From Deltaproteobacteria bacterium (GTDB taxonomy: Bacteria > Myxococcota_A > Polyangia > DRWM01 > JAAZOP01), in contig JACRCX010000025.1 of the NCBI GenBank assembly GCA_016218815.1, positions 62,001 through 126,000 of the forward strand: a DNA stretch of 64,000 nt. Direction: 5' to 3'. A program made the position numbers and the translations under genes. Of the stretch, positions 40,124 to 49,159 are shown piece after piece. The notes beneath the pieces were generated by a model. It did no database searches, was not told the DNA's origin, and was given only the letters and a program-made list of their open reading frames with translations. Position 1 is the first letter of the stretch; every line of letters begins with the position of its first letter.

Positions 40124-41088
40124 CGCCGCACCTCCACGCCCGCGTCGAGGAAGGCCATCTGCCAGATCGTCCCGTCCGATTCGACCTCCAGCTCCTTGAA
40201 CTGCTCCCACGGACCGGTCGAGGGAGCGGTGGACAGCCGCCGGCGTTCGACCAGCGCGCCGTCGAGGACGAGCACGGCCAGCTCCTCGTGGACGACCGCG
40301 TAGTCTCGCGCGGGATCCTCGGTCGCCAGGTGGACGGCCAGGACGACGTCGCCTTGCGCGTCGCCCGACAGCTCGACGATCCGTCGCACCGGCTCGTCGA
40401 AACGAAGCGTGGCCTGGGCCAGGGTCGTGCCGGTGCCGCGGTCGACGGTGTGCAGCGCGACGGCGGACGGGCCGTCGAGCCGCGCCTGCCCGGCAACGTC
40501 GGCGGAGCCGAGGGGCCGCCCTTCGAGGGCGCGGCGGTAGTAGGGGTCGCGCGATTGCGCGTCGAGGACGCGGACCGTGCGGCGGTGGTCGTACTCGACC
40601 CACACGCCGTCGTCGCGGGCGAACAAGGCGGTGGTGCCGCCGCCTTCGGCGATGCCGTAGCCCTCGAGCGCGACCTCGCCGAGCACCTGCCCGTCCGGGT
40701 CGAGGACGCGGACGAGGCGCGCGGCGAGGCGATCCATGAGCACGAGCTGTCCGGCCGGCCCGACGGCGAGGCCCTGGAAGGTCTCCGAGGCGAGGTCGAG
40801 GGTCGCGAGGAAGCGGCCGTCGGCGTCGAAGCGGGCGAGGCGGCGATTGACCTGGTCGAGGACCCAGACGTCGCCGTCCGGGGCGACGGCGAAGCTCATC
40901 GGGCCTTCGGGTGCGGACTCTCGCGCGTCGCGTTTGCCGAGCTGTCCGGGTTGTGCGCCCCACTCGGTGCGGACGACGACCTCGGGTTCGGCGGCGGCGG
41001 CCGGGGTCGCCGCGATGACGAGGGAGGCGGCGACGAGCGCGACTGCGATCGTGTTTTCCCTGTCGCTACATTCGAGGGCGTGTCGCAT
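40111..41088 (-). CDS. Exported NHL-type beta-propeller protein
   Basis: 325 residues. ATG 41088 follows GGGAGGAG; a hydrophobic stretch (TIAVALVAASLVIAATPAAA) makes a signal peptide. Repeats such as FAVAPDGDVWVLDQVNRRLARF and GLAVGPAGQLVLMDRLAARLV are NHL/SMP-30-like blades. It may bind polymers or proteins at the surface. It is coupled to the amidase gene (13-base overlap), which suggests that the two products act together on the cell surface. Function is inferred from the fold only. Confidence 0.75.
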   Translation of the reverse strand: MRHALECSDRENTIAVALVAASLVIAATPAAAAEPEVVVRTEWGAQPGQLGKRDARESAPEGPMSFAVAPDGDVWVLDQVNRRLARFDADGRFLATLDLASETFQGLAVGPAGQLVLMDRLAARLVRVLDPDGQVLGEVALEGYGIAEGGGTTALFARDDGVWVEYDHRRTVRVLDAQSRDPYYRRALEGRPLGSADVAGQARLDGPSAVALHTVDRGTGTTLAQATLRFDEPVRRIVELSGDAQGDVVLAVHLATEDPARDYAVVHEELAVLVLDGALVERRRLSTAPSTGPWEQFKELEVESDGTIWQMAFLDAGVEVRRWRP

Positions 41089-41112
41089 GGGGCTCCTCCC
41101 GGGGGCATTGTC

Positions 41113-41146
41113 GCGCAAGGGGCGCAAAGAGGCAAAGGGCGCGAAG
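41113..41146 (+). repeat. Intergenic minirepeat, degenerate CGCAAAG type, copy 6
   Basis: Four diverged units (CGCAAGGG, CGCAAAGAGG, CAAAGGG, CGCGAAGAGG) between divergent genes. The rest of the 293-base gap (41089-41381) shows no gene. Confidence 0.7.
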
Positions 41147-41381
41147 AGGGGAAGTGCGGCGAAATGCCCCGCGGGCGGCGACGGGGTGGAACGGCCGAGC
41201 GTGCAGTGGGAATCCCGCGGATCGCGGCCGCGTTGGCGGGCGGCGGGGCGCAATGCGACATCGCCCGTTCCGGCGGCGGACGCGAATCCGGTGGTTTCGG
41301 GAATGGCACGTTTTGCGCGAGCGCGGGCCGGGGTCACGGTACCGTCCGGGGGCGGCCGAGGACTCGGGGGAGTGAAGGAAC

Positions 41382-42386
41382 ATGAACGATAGTGCACGGC
41401 AGTCGGGTGCCGGAGCCGAGGTTTCCCCGGGGGGTGCGCGGGGAGGGGTCGGGCTCCCCGGGTGGGAGCTGGTGTGCCGGGGAGCGGAGCGCATCGGCGA
41501 GGTGTTCCGTGCCGCGAGCCGGATCCTGCGTCCGGCGCCGCCGCGTTCGATCCTGCCGGCGTCCGAGGCGGCATCGCCCGTCGTTCCGCTGGGGGCGGAG
41601 CCGGTCCCGATGCGCGTGGTGGAGCGGCGCGTCGAGACGCTGGACACGGCGACGCTGGAACTTCGGCCAGAGCGCGGGCGCGACTTTCCGCGGCACGCCG
41701 CCGGGCAGTTCGCGGTGGTTTTCGCCGACGTGAGCGGCGTCCGGGCCGCTCGGGCCTGTTCGATCACGTCGCCGCCGCAGCGGCTTCCCGGCATCGAGAT
41801 CGCCGTTCCCGTGCGGCCGGGTGCGCGCGTCGCGAGACACCTCGCGCACCCGGCGCGGGTGGGCGAGACGCTGTGGGTTTCGGGGCCGTTCGGGGAGTTC
41901 TGCTACCGGCCGGACCGCGAGGAGGAGGAGCTGATCCTGGTCGCGGCGGGCAGCGCGGTGGCGCCGTGCGTCGCGATGGTGGAGGCGGCGCTGGCGTTCC
42001 GGCGGGTGCGGCGGATCGTGTTGTTGCACGTCGCGCGGTACGAGCGGGACCTCCTGTTCCGGGAGCGATTGGAAGGACTGGCCCGGTCGGACGGGCGGTT
42101 CCGTCTCGTGCTGTCGCTGACCCGCGCGTCGCCGGCCTGGGAGGGCGAGCGTGGGCGAATTGACGCGGCGATGATCGAGCGGCACGTGCCGGCCTCGGGG
42201 CGTCGGGCCGCGACGTGGCTCGTGTGCGGGCCGCGGATGATGTGCTGGGACGTCCTCTTCGCGCTCGACGACCTGGGCGTGTCGCGGGAGCGCATCCGTT
42301 CCGAGGCGTTCGGCTCGCCGATCGAGCCTGAGCGCGAGCTGGGCGAGAGCCGCGTGGCGGAGATCCCGGATCGGGCCGCGGGGTAG
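41382..42386 (+). CDS. Ferredoxin-NADP reductase-like flavin oxidoreductase
   Basis: 334 residues, soluble. After about 70 unassigned residues comes an FAD-binding barrel (VERRVETLDTATLELRPE; flavin motif RACSIT, the 'RxYS' position) and an NAD(P)-binding domain (ILVAAGSAVAPCVAMVEAAL; CGPRMMCWDVLFAL near the end). No ferredoxin domain is fused. It may reduce a partner such as a cytochrome P450 ferredoxin or a hydroxylase, none of which is adjacent. Similar to the reductase units of the hydrogenase subunit-gamma/benzoate reductase type. Confidence 0.82.
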   Translation: MNDSARQSGAGAEVSPGGARGGVGLPGWELVCRGAERIGEVFRAASRILRPAPPRSILPASEAASPVVPLGAEPVPMRVVERRVETLDTATLELRPERGRDFPRHAAGQFAVVFADVSGVRAARACSITSPPQRLPGIEIAVPVRPGARVARHLAHPARVGETLWVSGPFGEFCYRPDREEEELILVAAGSAVAPCVAMVEAALAFRRVRRIVLLHVARYERDLLFRERLEGLARSDGRFRLVLSLTRASPAWEGERGRIDAAMIERHVPASGRRAATWLVCGPRMMCWDVLFALDDLGVSRERIRSEAFGSPIEPERELGESRVAEIPDRAAG

Positions 42387-42430
42387 GGGAACTGGGGGGA
42401 GAGGGGGCGGCGGTCCGGGCGGGAGTTTTC

Positions 42431-42455
42431 GCGCAGAGACGCAGAGACGCAGAAG
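42431..42455 (+). repeat. Intergenic minirepeat, CGCAGAGA type, copy 7
   Basis: Three units after a GTTTTC leader between two same-strand genes. Confidence 0.8.
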
Positions 42456-42532
42456 AGAGGGGGCAAGGGGCGGCGGTCCGTCGTGGCGACGTCGGCCGGG
42501 AATCCTGGTACGTTGCCCTCGCGGAGCGACGG

Positions 42533-43297
42533 ATGCTGGATCGGCTGCAGCGCTTCTTCATCTTCCCGCGGTTTGCGGTGGAGAAGCCGCGGGGTCGGGG
42601 CGGCGACGTGGAGGGACTGGTCCGTCTCGAGCGGGTGGTGGAGGGGGGAACGGTCGAGGCGTGGGTGATGCCGGGGCTGGGGGCGAGCGGTGGGCGGCCG
42701 GGCCCGGCGGTGATCTTCGCGCACGGGAACGGCGCGCTGATCGACGACTGGCCGGAGGTCCTGGGGTGGTACGTGAGGCACGGGGTGACGGTGCTGCTGC
42801 CCGAGTACCGCGGGTACGGGCGTTCGGGGGGGCGGCCGAGCGAGCGGGACCTCACGGAGGACTTCGTCTGGTTCCACGACCTGGCGGCGGGGCGGGCGGA
42901 GGTTGACGGGGAGCGGATCTTCTTCCACGGGCGCTCGATCGGGGGAGGGGTCGTGTGCGGGCTGGCGGGGCGGCGGCGGCCGCGGGCGATGATCCTCCAG
43001 TCCACGTTCACGAGCCTGCGGCGGGTGATGCGGCGGTTTCTGGTGCCGGGCTTCCTGGTCAGCGATCCGTTCGAGAATCTGGAGGTGGTCCGGCGGCTCG
43101 ACGTGCCCATCCTGGTGTTCCACGGGGAGAGGGACCGGCTGGTGCCGTTCGCGCATGCGGAGGAGCTTGTCGGGGCGGCGCGGCGCGGGCGGCTGGTGGC
43201 GTACCCGGGCGTTGACCACAACGGGTGTCCGCCGGACTGGGGTGCGTTCTTCGGGGAGGTGGAGCGGTTCCTGGGGGAGGTGGGGATCGTGGGGTGA
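42533..43297 (+). CDS. Alpha/beta hydrolase
   Basis: 254 residues. The nucleophile elbow is HGRSIGGG (Ser), the acid follows in HGERDRLVP (Asp) and the base in GVDHNGCP (His), so the triad is complete. PAVIFAHGNGALID carries the oxyanion region. It belongs to the ABHD13/BEM46-like group of serine hydrolases; the substrate is unknown. No signal peptide is clear, though the start has a short hydrophobic LQRFFIFPRF. Confidence 0.85.
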   Translation: MLDRLQRFFIFPRFAVEKPRGRGGDVEGLVRLERVVEGGTVEAWVMPGLGASGGRPGPAVIFAHGNGALIDDWPEVLGWYVRHGVTVLLPEYRGYGRSGGRPSERDLTEDFVWFHDLAAGRAEVDGERIFFHGRSIGGGVVCGLAGRRRPRAMILQSTFTSLRRVMRRFLVPGFLVSDPFENLEVVRRLDVPILVFHGERDRLVPFAHAEELVGAARRGRLVAYPGVDHNGCPPDWGAFFGEVERFLGEVGIVG

Positions 43298-43347
43298 GAG
43301 CGCGAGCGAGTAACCGGCGGGCTGCCGGTGAACCGGGGAGGGGCATG

Positions 43348-43383
43348 AGGAGAGGTGGGGAGGTCGGCGGGAGAGGTGGGGAG
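43348..43383 (+). repeat. GAGGTGGGGAG direct repeat, copy B
   Basis: Nearly identical to 37968-38003 (one base differs: GGTCGG against GGCCGG). It lies 50 bases after the hydrolase gene and before the transporter gene. Confidence 0.8.
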
Positions 43384-43435
43384 CGGCCTGGGTGCGGATG
43401 GTCTGGTGGGGGAGGGGCGTGGTAGGAAGGGCGCC

Positions 43436-44767
43436 ATGACGGATTCCGCGGCTGGTTCGTCCGGGGTCGAGGCGGGGGCGGCGGGGGGGGTGGATCCGCG
43501 GCTGCGGACGTGGCAGGTGCGGATCTTCTTCTCGATCTGGACGGCGTACGCGGCGTACTACCTGTGCCGGGTGAACTTCGCGGTGGCGCAGCCCGAGATC
43601 GAGCGGGAGCTGGGCTGGTCGTCGTCGATGATCGGCTGGATCCCGTCGATCTACGCGGCGTTCTACGCGCTGGGGCAGTTCATCAACGGGCAGCTCGGCG
43701 AGCGGCTGGGGGCGCGCCGGATGATGACGGCGGCGCTGTTCATCGCGGCGTGCAGCAACCTCGCGCTGTCCGCGGTCTCGTCCTTTCCGGCGATGCTGGC
43801 GATCTGGGCGGTGAACGGCTACGCGCAGTCGGCGGGCTGGTCGCTGGTAGTGAAGACGATCTCGGAGTGGACGACGTCTCGACGCCGGGGGATGGTGATC
43901 GGGCTGATCTCCACCTGCTACCAGGTCGGGAACGTCGCTTCGTGGCTGCTGGCCGGCTGGCTCTGTTCGTCCGGCTGGGGCTGGCGGTCGGCGTTCTGGG
44001 TCCCGGGCCTGGCGTTGCTGCCGATCGCGGCGGCGTTCGTGGTGTTCGTGCGCAACCGACCCGGCGACGCGGGTTTGCCGGCGGTCCGGGACGACGTCAC
44101 GCCCGAGTCGGCGGCGGGGGTCCCGCGGCTTCCCGGCGGCGAGCGGATGGGGGCGTGGGAGGTGCTGCGGACGACCCTGGACAACCGGGTGCTGTGGGTG
44201 CTGGGTCTGGGCTACTTCTGCATGAACTCGGTGCGGTATTTCTTCCTCAACTGGGCGGTGCAGTACATGGCCCAGGTCCACGGGCGGACGATCAAGGGCA
44301 GCGCGTTCACGGCGGTGGCGTTGCCGCTGATCGGGGCGGTCGGGGCGGTCTCGTCCGGGTGGGCCTCGGACACGCTGTTCGGCAGGCGGAGGGCGCCGCT
44401 GTGCGCGATCATGCTCTTCCTGCTGGCGGGGGTGTGCGTGGCGTTCGTCCACGTGCCGGCCGGGGACTGGGTGCTGGCGACCGCGATGCTGGGGGTGGCG
44501 GGCTTCCTGATCTACGGGCCGGACATGCTGATGAGCGGGGCGGCGACGATCGATGTCAGCCATCCGCAGACGGCGGCGGCGGCGACGGGTTTCACGATGG
44601 CGATGGGGGCGACGGGCGCGATCCTGTCCGGCGCAGGGGTGGGCTGGCTGAAGGACTGGGCGGCGGGGGACTGGACGGCGATCTTCTACGCGGTGGCGGG
44701 GCTGTCCGCAGTTTCGGCGATGTTGATGGTGTCGATCTGGAACGCGCGGCCTAAGGGTGCGAGGTAG
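43436..44767 (+). CDS. MFS transporter of the OPA (GlpT/UhpT-like) family
   Basis: 443 residues, twelve hydrophobic segments. FSIWTAYAAYYLCRVNFAVA, then ERELGWSSSMIGWIPSIYAA and GQFINGQLGERLGARRMM, match the N-terminal half of organophosphate:phosphate antiporters. The central loop and second half (FLNWAVQYMAQVHG, MLMSGAATIDVSHPQTAAAATG) also fit that family. It probably exchanges a phosphorylated sugar or glycerol-3-phosphate; specificity cannot be read. AGGAAGG lies before ATG 43436. Its end overlaps the convergent GGDEF-EAL gene by 17 bases. Confidence 0.88.
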   Translation: MTDSAAGSSGVEAGAAGGVDPRLRTWQVRIFFSIWTAYAAYYLCRVNFAVAQPEIERELGWSSSMIGWIPSIYAAFYALGQFINGQLGERLGARRMMTAALFIAACSNLALSAVSSFPAMLAIWAVNGYAQSAGWSLVVKTISEWTTSRRRGMVIGLISTCYQVGNVASWLLAGWLCSSGWGWRSAFWVPGLALLPIAAAFVVFVRNRPGDAGLPAVRDDVTPESAAGVPRLPGGERMGAWEVLRTTLDNRVLWVLGLGYFCMNSVRYFFLNWAVQYMAQVHGRTIKGSAFTAVALPLIGAVGAVSSGWASDTLFGRRRAPLCAIMLFLLAGVCVAFVHVPAGDWVLATAMLGVAGFLIYGPDMLMSGAATIDVSHPQTAAAATGFTMAMGATGAILSGAGVGWLKDWAAGDWTAIFYAVAGLSAVSAMLMVSIWNARPKGAR

Positions 44768-47018
44768 GCGACGTGCACCCGCGGCGCAGCACGGCCGCGG
44801 CCTCGGCTTCGGGCAGGGGGCGGGCGAAGTAGTAGCCCTGCATCGTGTGGAACCCGGCCTTGCGGAGCAGCTTCACCTCGGCTTCGGTCTCCACCCCTTC
44901 CACGACCAGCCGTTCGATGCCGAGCGCGCGGGTCATGGCGCGGATCGAGTCCAGCATGGCGGCCAGCTCGGGGCGCGCGGCCAAGCCGCGGACGAACTCC
45001 TGACCGATCTTGACGGTGTCGACGGGGAAGCGCTGGAGCCAGGTCAGCGAGGAGTGGCCGGTGCCGAAGTCGTCGAGGGCGAGGTGGACGCCCAGCTCGC
45101 GGAGGCGGCAGAGGACGGCCGCGGCGCGGGCCGCGCGCTCCATCACCCCGTCCTCGGTCACCTCGACCTCCAGCCGTTGCGGCGGCAGCCCGGCTTCCTC
45201 CAGCCAGCCGCGGAGCTCGTCGGGGAGGCGTTCGTCGTCGAGCTGCCGGGCGTCGAGGTTCACGGCGACGCGGACGGGCGGGACGCCGGCGTCGTCCCAG
45301 CGGCGCGCCTGACGGAGCGCCTCGCGCAGGACCCAGCTCCCGATCGGCCGGATCAGGCCCGTTTCCCGGGCGATGGGCAGGAAGAGACCGGGCGAGATGA
45401 CGCCGCGCTGGGGATGCTGCCAGCGCAGAAGCGCCTCGACGCCCGCGGGGGCGGACGATTCGGTGTCGAACTGGACCTGGTAGTGCAGGCGGAACTGCTC
45501 GGCCTCCAGGGCGCCGCGCAGATCGCCCTCCAGGAGGGCGCGTTCGGCGGCCGCCCTGCCCATCGCGGCCTCGAAGAACTGGTGGTTGTCGCGGCCGGCC
45601 TCCTTGGCGCGGTACAGGGCGATGTCGGCGTTGCGGACCAGGGTGTCGGCGTCCTCGCCGTCGGCGGGCGAGCAGGAGATCCCGATGCTCGCGGTGACGG
45701 CGAGCGGGCGGCCTTCCAGCAGGAAGGGGGCGGCGAGGGCGGCGTGCAGGCGATCCAGCACGCGGACGGCGCCGGCCGGGCCGCCGATCTCGGGGAGTAC
45801 CAGGCCGAACTCGTCGCCGCCCAGGCGGGCGACGGTGTCGCTGCGGCGCACGCAGGCGGACAGCCGCCGTCCGGTCTCGCGCAGCAGCGCGTCGCCGGCG
45901 GGATGGCCCAGGCTGTCGTTGACGGACTTGAAGCGATCCAGATCCATCAGCACGATGGCGGCGGGCTTCCCGCTGCGCCGAGCCGAGTGGAGGGCCTGGG
46001 CGAGGCGGTCGCGGAAGAGCAGCCGGTTGGGCAGCCCGGTCACGGCGTCGTGGGTCGCCTGGTGCTGGAGGCGTTCCTCGAGCTGCCGGCGGTACTCCAC
46101 GTCGCGGAAGACGCCCAGGACGCACGCGCGGCCCTCGAGGTCGACGACCTCGGCGGACATCGCGATCGTGCGGGTCTCGCCGGAGCCGGTCCTGGCGCGG
46201 AATTCGACGTCGTCGCAGCGGCGTCCGCGCTCCAGCTCGCCCAGGAGCCGCACGCCGGTCTCGGGCTCGGCCAGGATGCCGACCTCGGACAACCGCCGGC
46301 CCATGATGGACTCGCGATCGAAGCCGACCAGCTCGGTGAACCGGCGGTTGACCTGGAGGAAGAGGCCGGATTGCAGGTCGACCAGCGCGACCCCTTCGGG
46401 CAGGACCTCGAAGAGCTGGCGGAAACGCGTCTCGGCGGAGCGGAGGGCGAGGGCGGTCTCGCGCTGGAGGATGGCGAGGACGGAGACGTAGGCGAAGGCG
46501 TAGAGAGTGACGTCGGGGGGAGCGGCGCGGCCTTTGGGCATGAAGAGGGCGACGGTGCCCAGGACGCGCTCGCCCTGGCGGAGCGCCAGGGCGGCGATCT
46601 CGGAGATGCCGGCGACGGCGTGCACGGCGGTGGAGACGGGGCGCGGGATGCGGCCGAAGGACAGCTCGTGGAGGTCCACGGGCCGGGCGACGACCTCGGC
46701 CAGCATCCGCTGCCGCATGTCCTCCGAGACGGCGAGGCGCATCCCGTCCAGCTTCACGCCGAGTGCGCGGAGCACCGACTGCAGGACGGTCGCCTCCATC
46801 GCGATGTGGCGCGGCACCAGCTCGCCGGTCGCCTCGTCGTAGGAGGCGTAGGTGACCGCGACGGCGCCCGTCAACTCGCGGAGGCGCTGCGTGAGCACCG
46901 CCGCGACGTCGCCATCGGGCCCGGATGCGACGAGGGAGTCGACCAGCGCATCGAGCGCGGAGTGTTCGCAGGTGGCGACGGCGGGAGGAGGGGAGCCCAC
47001 GAGCGCGGACTGTAGCAC
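44751..47018 (-). CDS. GAF-PAS-GGDEF-EAL cyclic di-GMP signalling protein
   Basis: About 755 residues. Order: a GAF-like domain (about 20-190), a PAS domain (about 200-320), GGDEF (RLGGDEFGLV, intact) and EAL (VEALLRWQHP, LALDDFGTGHSSL, VEGVETEAE, all catalytic motifs present). It could both make and degrade cyclic di-GMP; which activity dominates is unknown. The start is uncertain: no ATG is available in the right place, and GTG 47018 or GTG 47000 are the candidates, neither with a good ribosome binding site. Confidence 0.88.
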   Translation of the reverse strand: MLQSALVGSPPPAVATCEHSALDALVDSLVASGPDGDVAAVLTQRLRELTGAVAVTYASYDEATGELVPRHIAMEATVLQSVLRALGVKLDGMRLAVSEDMRQRMLAEVVARPVDLHELSFGRIPRPVSTAVHAVAGISEIAALALRQGERVLGTVALFMPKGRAAPPDVTLYAFAYVSVLAILQRETALALRSAETRFRQLFEVLPEGVALVDLQSGLFLQVNRRFTELVGFDRESIMGRRLSEVGILAEPETGVRLLGELERGRRCDDVEFRARTGSGETRTIAMSAEVVDLEGRACVLGVFRDVEYRRQLEERLQHQATHDAVTGLPNRLLFRDRLAQALHSARRSGKPAAIVLMDLDRFKSVNDSLGHPAGDALLRETGRRLSACVRRSDTVARLGGDEFGLVLPEIGGPAGAVRVLDRLHAALAAPFLLEGRPLAVTASIGISCSPADGEDADTLVRNADIALYRAKEAGRDNHQFFEAAMGRAAAERALLEGDLRGALEAEQFRLHYQVQFDTESSAPAGVEALLRWQHPQRGVISPGLFLPIARETGLIRPIGSWVLREALRQARRWDDAGVPPVRVAVNLDARQLDDERLPDELRGWLEEAGLPPQRLEVEVTEDGVMERAARAAAVLCRLRELGVHLALDDFGTGHSSLTWLQRFPVDTVKIGQEFVRGLAARPELAAMLDSIRAMTRALGIERLVVEGVETEAEVKLLRKAGFHTMQGYYFARPLPEAEAAAVLRRGCTSPTSHP

Positions 47019-47060
47019 GATCCCGCCGCGGCCGGTCACGGGGGGGAAGGGAATTTCCCG

Positions 47061-47087
47061 CGCAGAGACGCAGAGACGCAGAGACGC
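47061..47087 (+). repeat. Intergenic minirepeat, CGCAGAGA type, copy 8
   Basis: Three and a half units after a GAATTTCCCG leader, between two minus-strand genes. It reads in the plus direction like the other seven. Confidence 0.8.
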
Positions 47088-47092
47088 GGAAA

Positions 47093-48256
47093 CTAGGTGT
47101 CGAGCGGCACCAAGGTTCGCAGGTGCGGCTGCAGGTCCGCGGCGAGCGCGACGACGACGGCGTCGGGAGTGGTGGCTTCGAGGTACGGCAGGCGGACGAG
47201 CGGCACGTCGCTCAGCCGTTTCTCCAGCTCGCGGGCCTGGAGGTCGGCGGCGGCGGTGCGGGCGGTCCGTTCCTGCTCGAGCGCGTCGAGGGCGGCGAGG
47301 AGCGCGGGCGGCGGGTCGGGCAACCCGCGCAGCACGCGGTCGTGGAGCGGCACGTGGACGTCGGCGCGGTTGAGCAGCAGGGCGCGCGGGGTGCGGCCCT
47401 GCTTCCCGAGCCGGGCGGCGAGGAACACGGCGTCGTCGCGGGCGGCGGCGGTGGGTCCGGCGACCAGGAGGTAGCCGGCGCGTTCGCCGAGGAGCAGCTC
47501 GGAGGCGCGGTGGGCCAGGGCCACGAAACGCTCGCGCACGAGCGCCAGGTCGGAGAAGAGGGCGGCGGTGTCGCGGGCGAGGCCGGGACCGGTGACGCGA
47601 CCGACGAGCCGTTCGACGCGACCGGCGCCCCAGGCGAGGAGGCGGCCGGCCGGCGCGCGTGGGGGGGCGTCGGCGGCGGTACCGCGGGGTGCGAGGGCGG
47701 CGAGCCAGGCGACGGGGCGGCCGCCGAGCAGGGCGGCGAGGCGGCGCGGGTAGTCGAGGGCGTCGAGGGCGTGTCGGGAGGGGGCGGTATCGATGACGAC
47801 GACGTCGAAGGTGTCGCCGGCGGCGACGCGGGCGACGAGGTTCATGGTGACCAGTTCGTGGACGCCGGCGGCGGCGTCGGCGAGGCCGCGGTAGACGCCG
47901 TTGGCCAGGACGCGGGTTTCGGCGGCGGGCTCGTCGGCGAAGAGCTGGGCGACGAAGGTGCGCAGGGAGCGGCGCGGGTCGGGCATGAGCGCCCACAGTC
48001 GCGTGCCGGCGTCCGGCAGGGCGACGGGGGTGGGGGCATCGGCGACGGGGACGCCGAGCGCGCCGGCGAGGCGTCGGGCGGGGTCCATGGTGACCACGAG
48101 GGCGCGGCGACCGGAGCGGGCGAGGGCGAGGCCGAGGGCCGCGGCGGTGGTGGTCTTGCCGACGCCGCCGCCGCCCGCGCAGACGACGACCTGCGGTTCC
48201 GTCACTGCGGCGGCGGGTCCGGCGGGCGAGGCGGGGGCGCGCCGCGAGGTGGTCAT
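47093..48256 (-). CDS. ArsA-family ATPase
   Basis: 387 residues. The deviant Walker A is intact (CAGGGGVGKTTTAAA), followed by TMDPARRL and by VVVIDTAPSRHALDAL, both hallmark motifs of ArsA/GET3-type ATPases. No adjacent arsenite genes are present, so a role in protein or membrane-associated targeting, as in GET3-like homologues, is more likely than arsenite export; that is inference. ATG 48256 overlaps the TGA of the upstream ArsA-like gene (ATGA), so the two are translated together and may form a heterodimer. Confidence 0.85.
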   Translation of the reverse strand: MTTSRRAPASPAGPAAAVTEPQVVVCAGGGGVGKTTTAAALGLALARSGRRALVVTMDPARRLAGALGVPVADAPTPVALPDAGTRLWALMPDPRRSLRTFVAQLFADEPAAETRVLANGVYRGLADAAAGVHELVTMNLVARVAAGDTFDVVVIDTAPSRHALDALDYPRRLAALLGGRPVAWLAALAPRGTAADAPPRAPAGRLLAWGAGRVERLVGRVTGPGLARDTAALFSDLALVRERFVALAHRASELLLGERAGYLLVAGPTAAARDDAVFLAARLGKQGRTPRALLLNRADVHVPLHDRVLRGLPDPPPALLAALDALEQERTARTAAADLQARELEKRLSDVPLVRLPYLEATTPDAVVVALAADLQPHLRTLVPLDT

Positions 48257-49149
48257 GCGGCCCCCTCGGTCCGGAGCCAGGCCGCGACTTCCCGTGCCGA
48301 GGGGTCGTGGGGCGCCTCCGGAAGTCGCCACACGGCGCGCTGTCCGATGACCGTCAGGGCGGCCTGCGCCTCGGCCACGGCCGCCTCGCGGCCTTCCAGC
48401 ACGCCGGCCAACGCGGCGGCCGCGGCGCCGACGACGCCCGGTCGGCCGGCGAGCGCGCGGGCGGCCTGGAGTGCGGCGGGGGGGAAACCGGCGGGGAGGC
48501 GGTTGACGGCGACGCGGTCCACGGCGAGGCCGGCCTCCTGCGCGATCGACGCGCAGAGCTCGCGGGTCTCCTCGAGCACGAGTCGTTCGGGCAGGGTGAC
48601 GACGACGATCGACGAGCGTGCCGGGGCGAGCAGCTCGCGGGCGAGGCGCGCGCAGAACTCGCGCACGGGGCCCGGGCCGAGGACCTCGAGGCCCTGACGG
48701 GGCAGGCGCAGCCAGGCGACGCTGTGCCCCGTGGCGGGCATGTCCACGACCACGCGCACGCCGGGCCGTTCGGCGGCGACCTGTCGCACGGCCTCCAGCA
48801 CGGCGATCTCGCGCACGGCGGGCGCGACGCGGACCAGGGGGCGCATGGCGAAATTGCCCAGCACGAGGCGAGCGAGGAGCGAGGAGCCGAAGAGCGAGGC
48901 AGCGGCGCGCTGGAGGGCGTCGGCCGAGCGGATCACCAGGTGATCGATGCCGCGCGGGGCGCCCGCCAGGGCCCGGCGGCCGGCGGCGCCGTCGCCGAAC
49001 TCGACGTACGCGGCGCGGCCCTGCGTCTCGGCCGCATTGGCGGCGAGTCCGGCGGCGACGGTGGTGCGACCGACGCCGCCCTTGCCGACGACCAGCACGA
49101 CCGGGGCGAGCGCCGCGGGGGACGGCGGGTCGGGGGCGGGGGCGATCAC
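48253..49149 (-). CDS. ArsA-family ATPase-like protein with altered P-loop
   Basis: 298 residues, GTG start at 49149. The P-loop reads VVGKGGVGRTTVAAG: the first Lys of the deviant Walker A is kept, but the main P-loop Lys is Arg. RVVVDMPATGHSVAWLRLP corresponds to the ArsA 'D-APTGHTLRLL-P' motif and is well kept. The Arg suggests weakened hydrolysis, so this subunit may regulate its coupled neighbour. It starts ten bases after the stop of the isoprenoid synthase-like gene, giving a three-gene operon. Confidence 0.82.
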   Translation of the reverse strand: MIAPAPDPPSPAALAPVVLVVGKGGVGRTTVAAGLAANAAETQGRAAYVEFGDGAAGRRALAGAPRGIDHLVIRSADALQRAAASLFGSSLLARLVLGNFAMRPLVRVAPAVREIAVLEAVRQVAAERPGVRVVVDMPATGHSVAWLRLPRQGLEVLGPGPVREFCARLARELLAPARSSIVVVTLPERLVLEETRELCASIAQEAGLAVDRVAVNRLPAGFPPAALQAARALAGRPGVVGAAAAALAGVLEGREAAVAEAQAALTVIGQRAVWRLPEAPHDPSAREVAAWLRTEGAA

Positions 49150-49159
49150 GGGGCCACCG

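Noticed and set aside
41903..44563. Minus-strand frame of 886 codons opposite reductase, hydrolase and transporter genes
   Set aside because: It spans three well-recognised plus-strand genes and their spacers and has an Arg/Pro/His composition with no domain.
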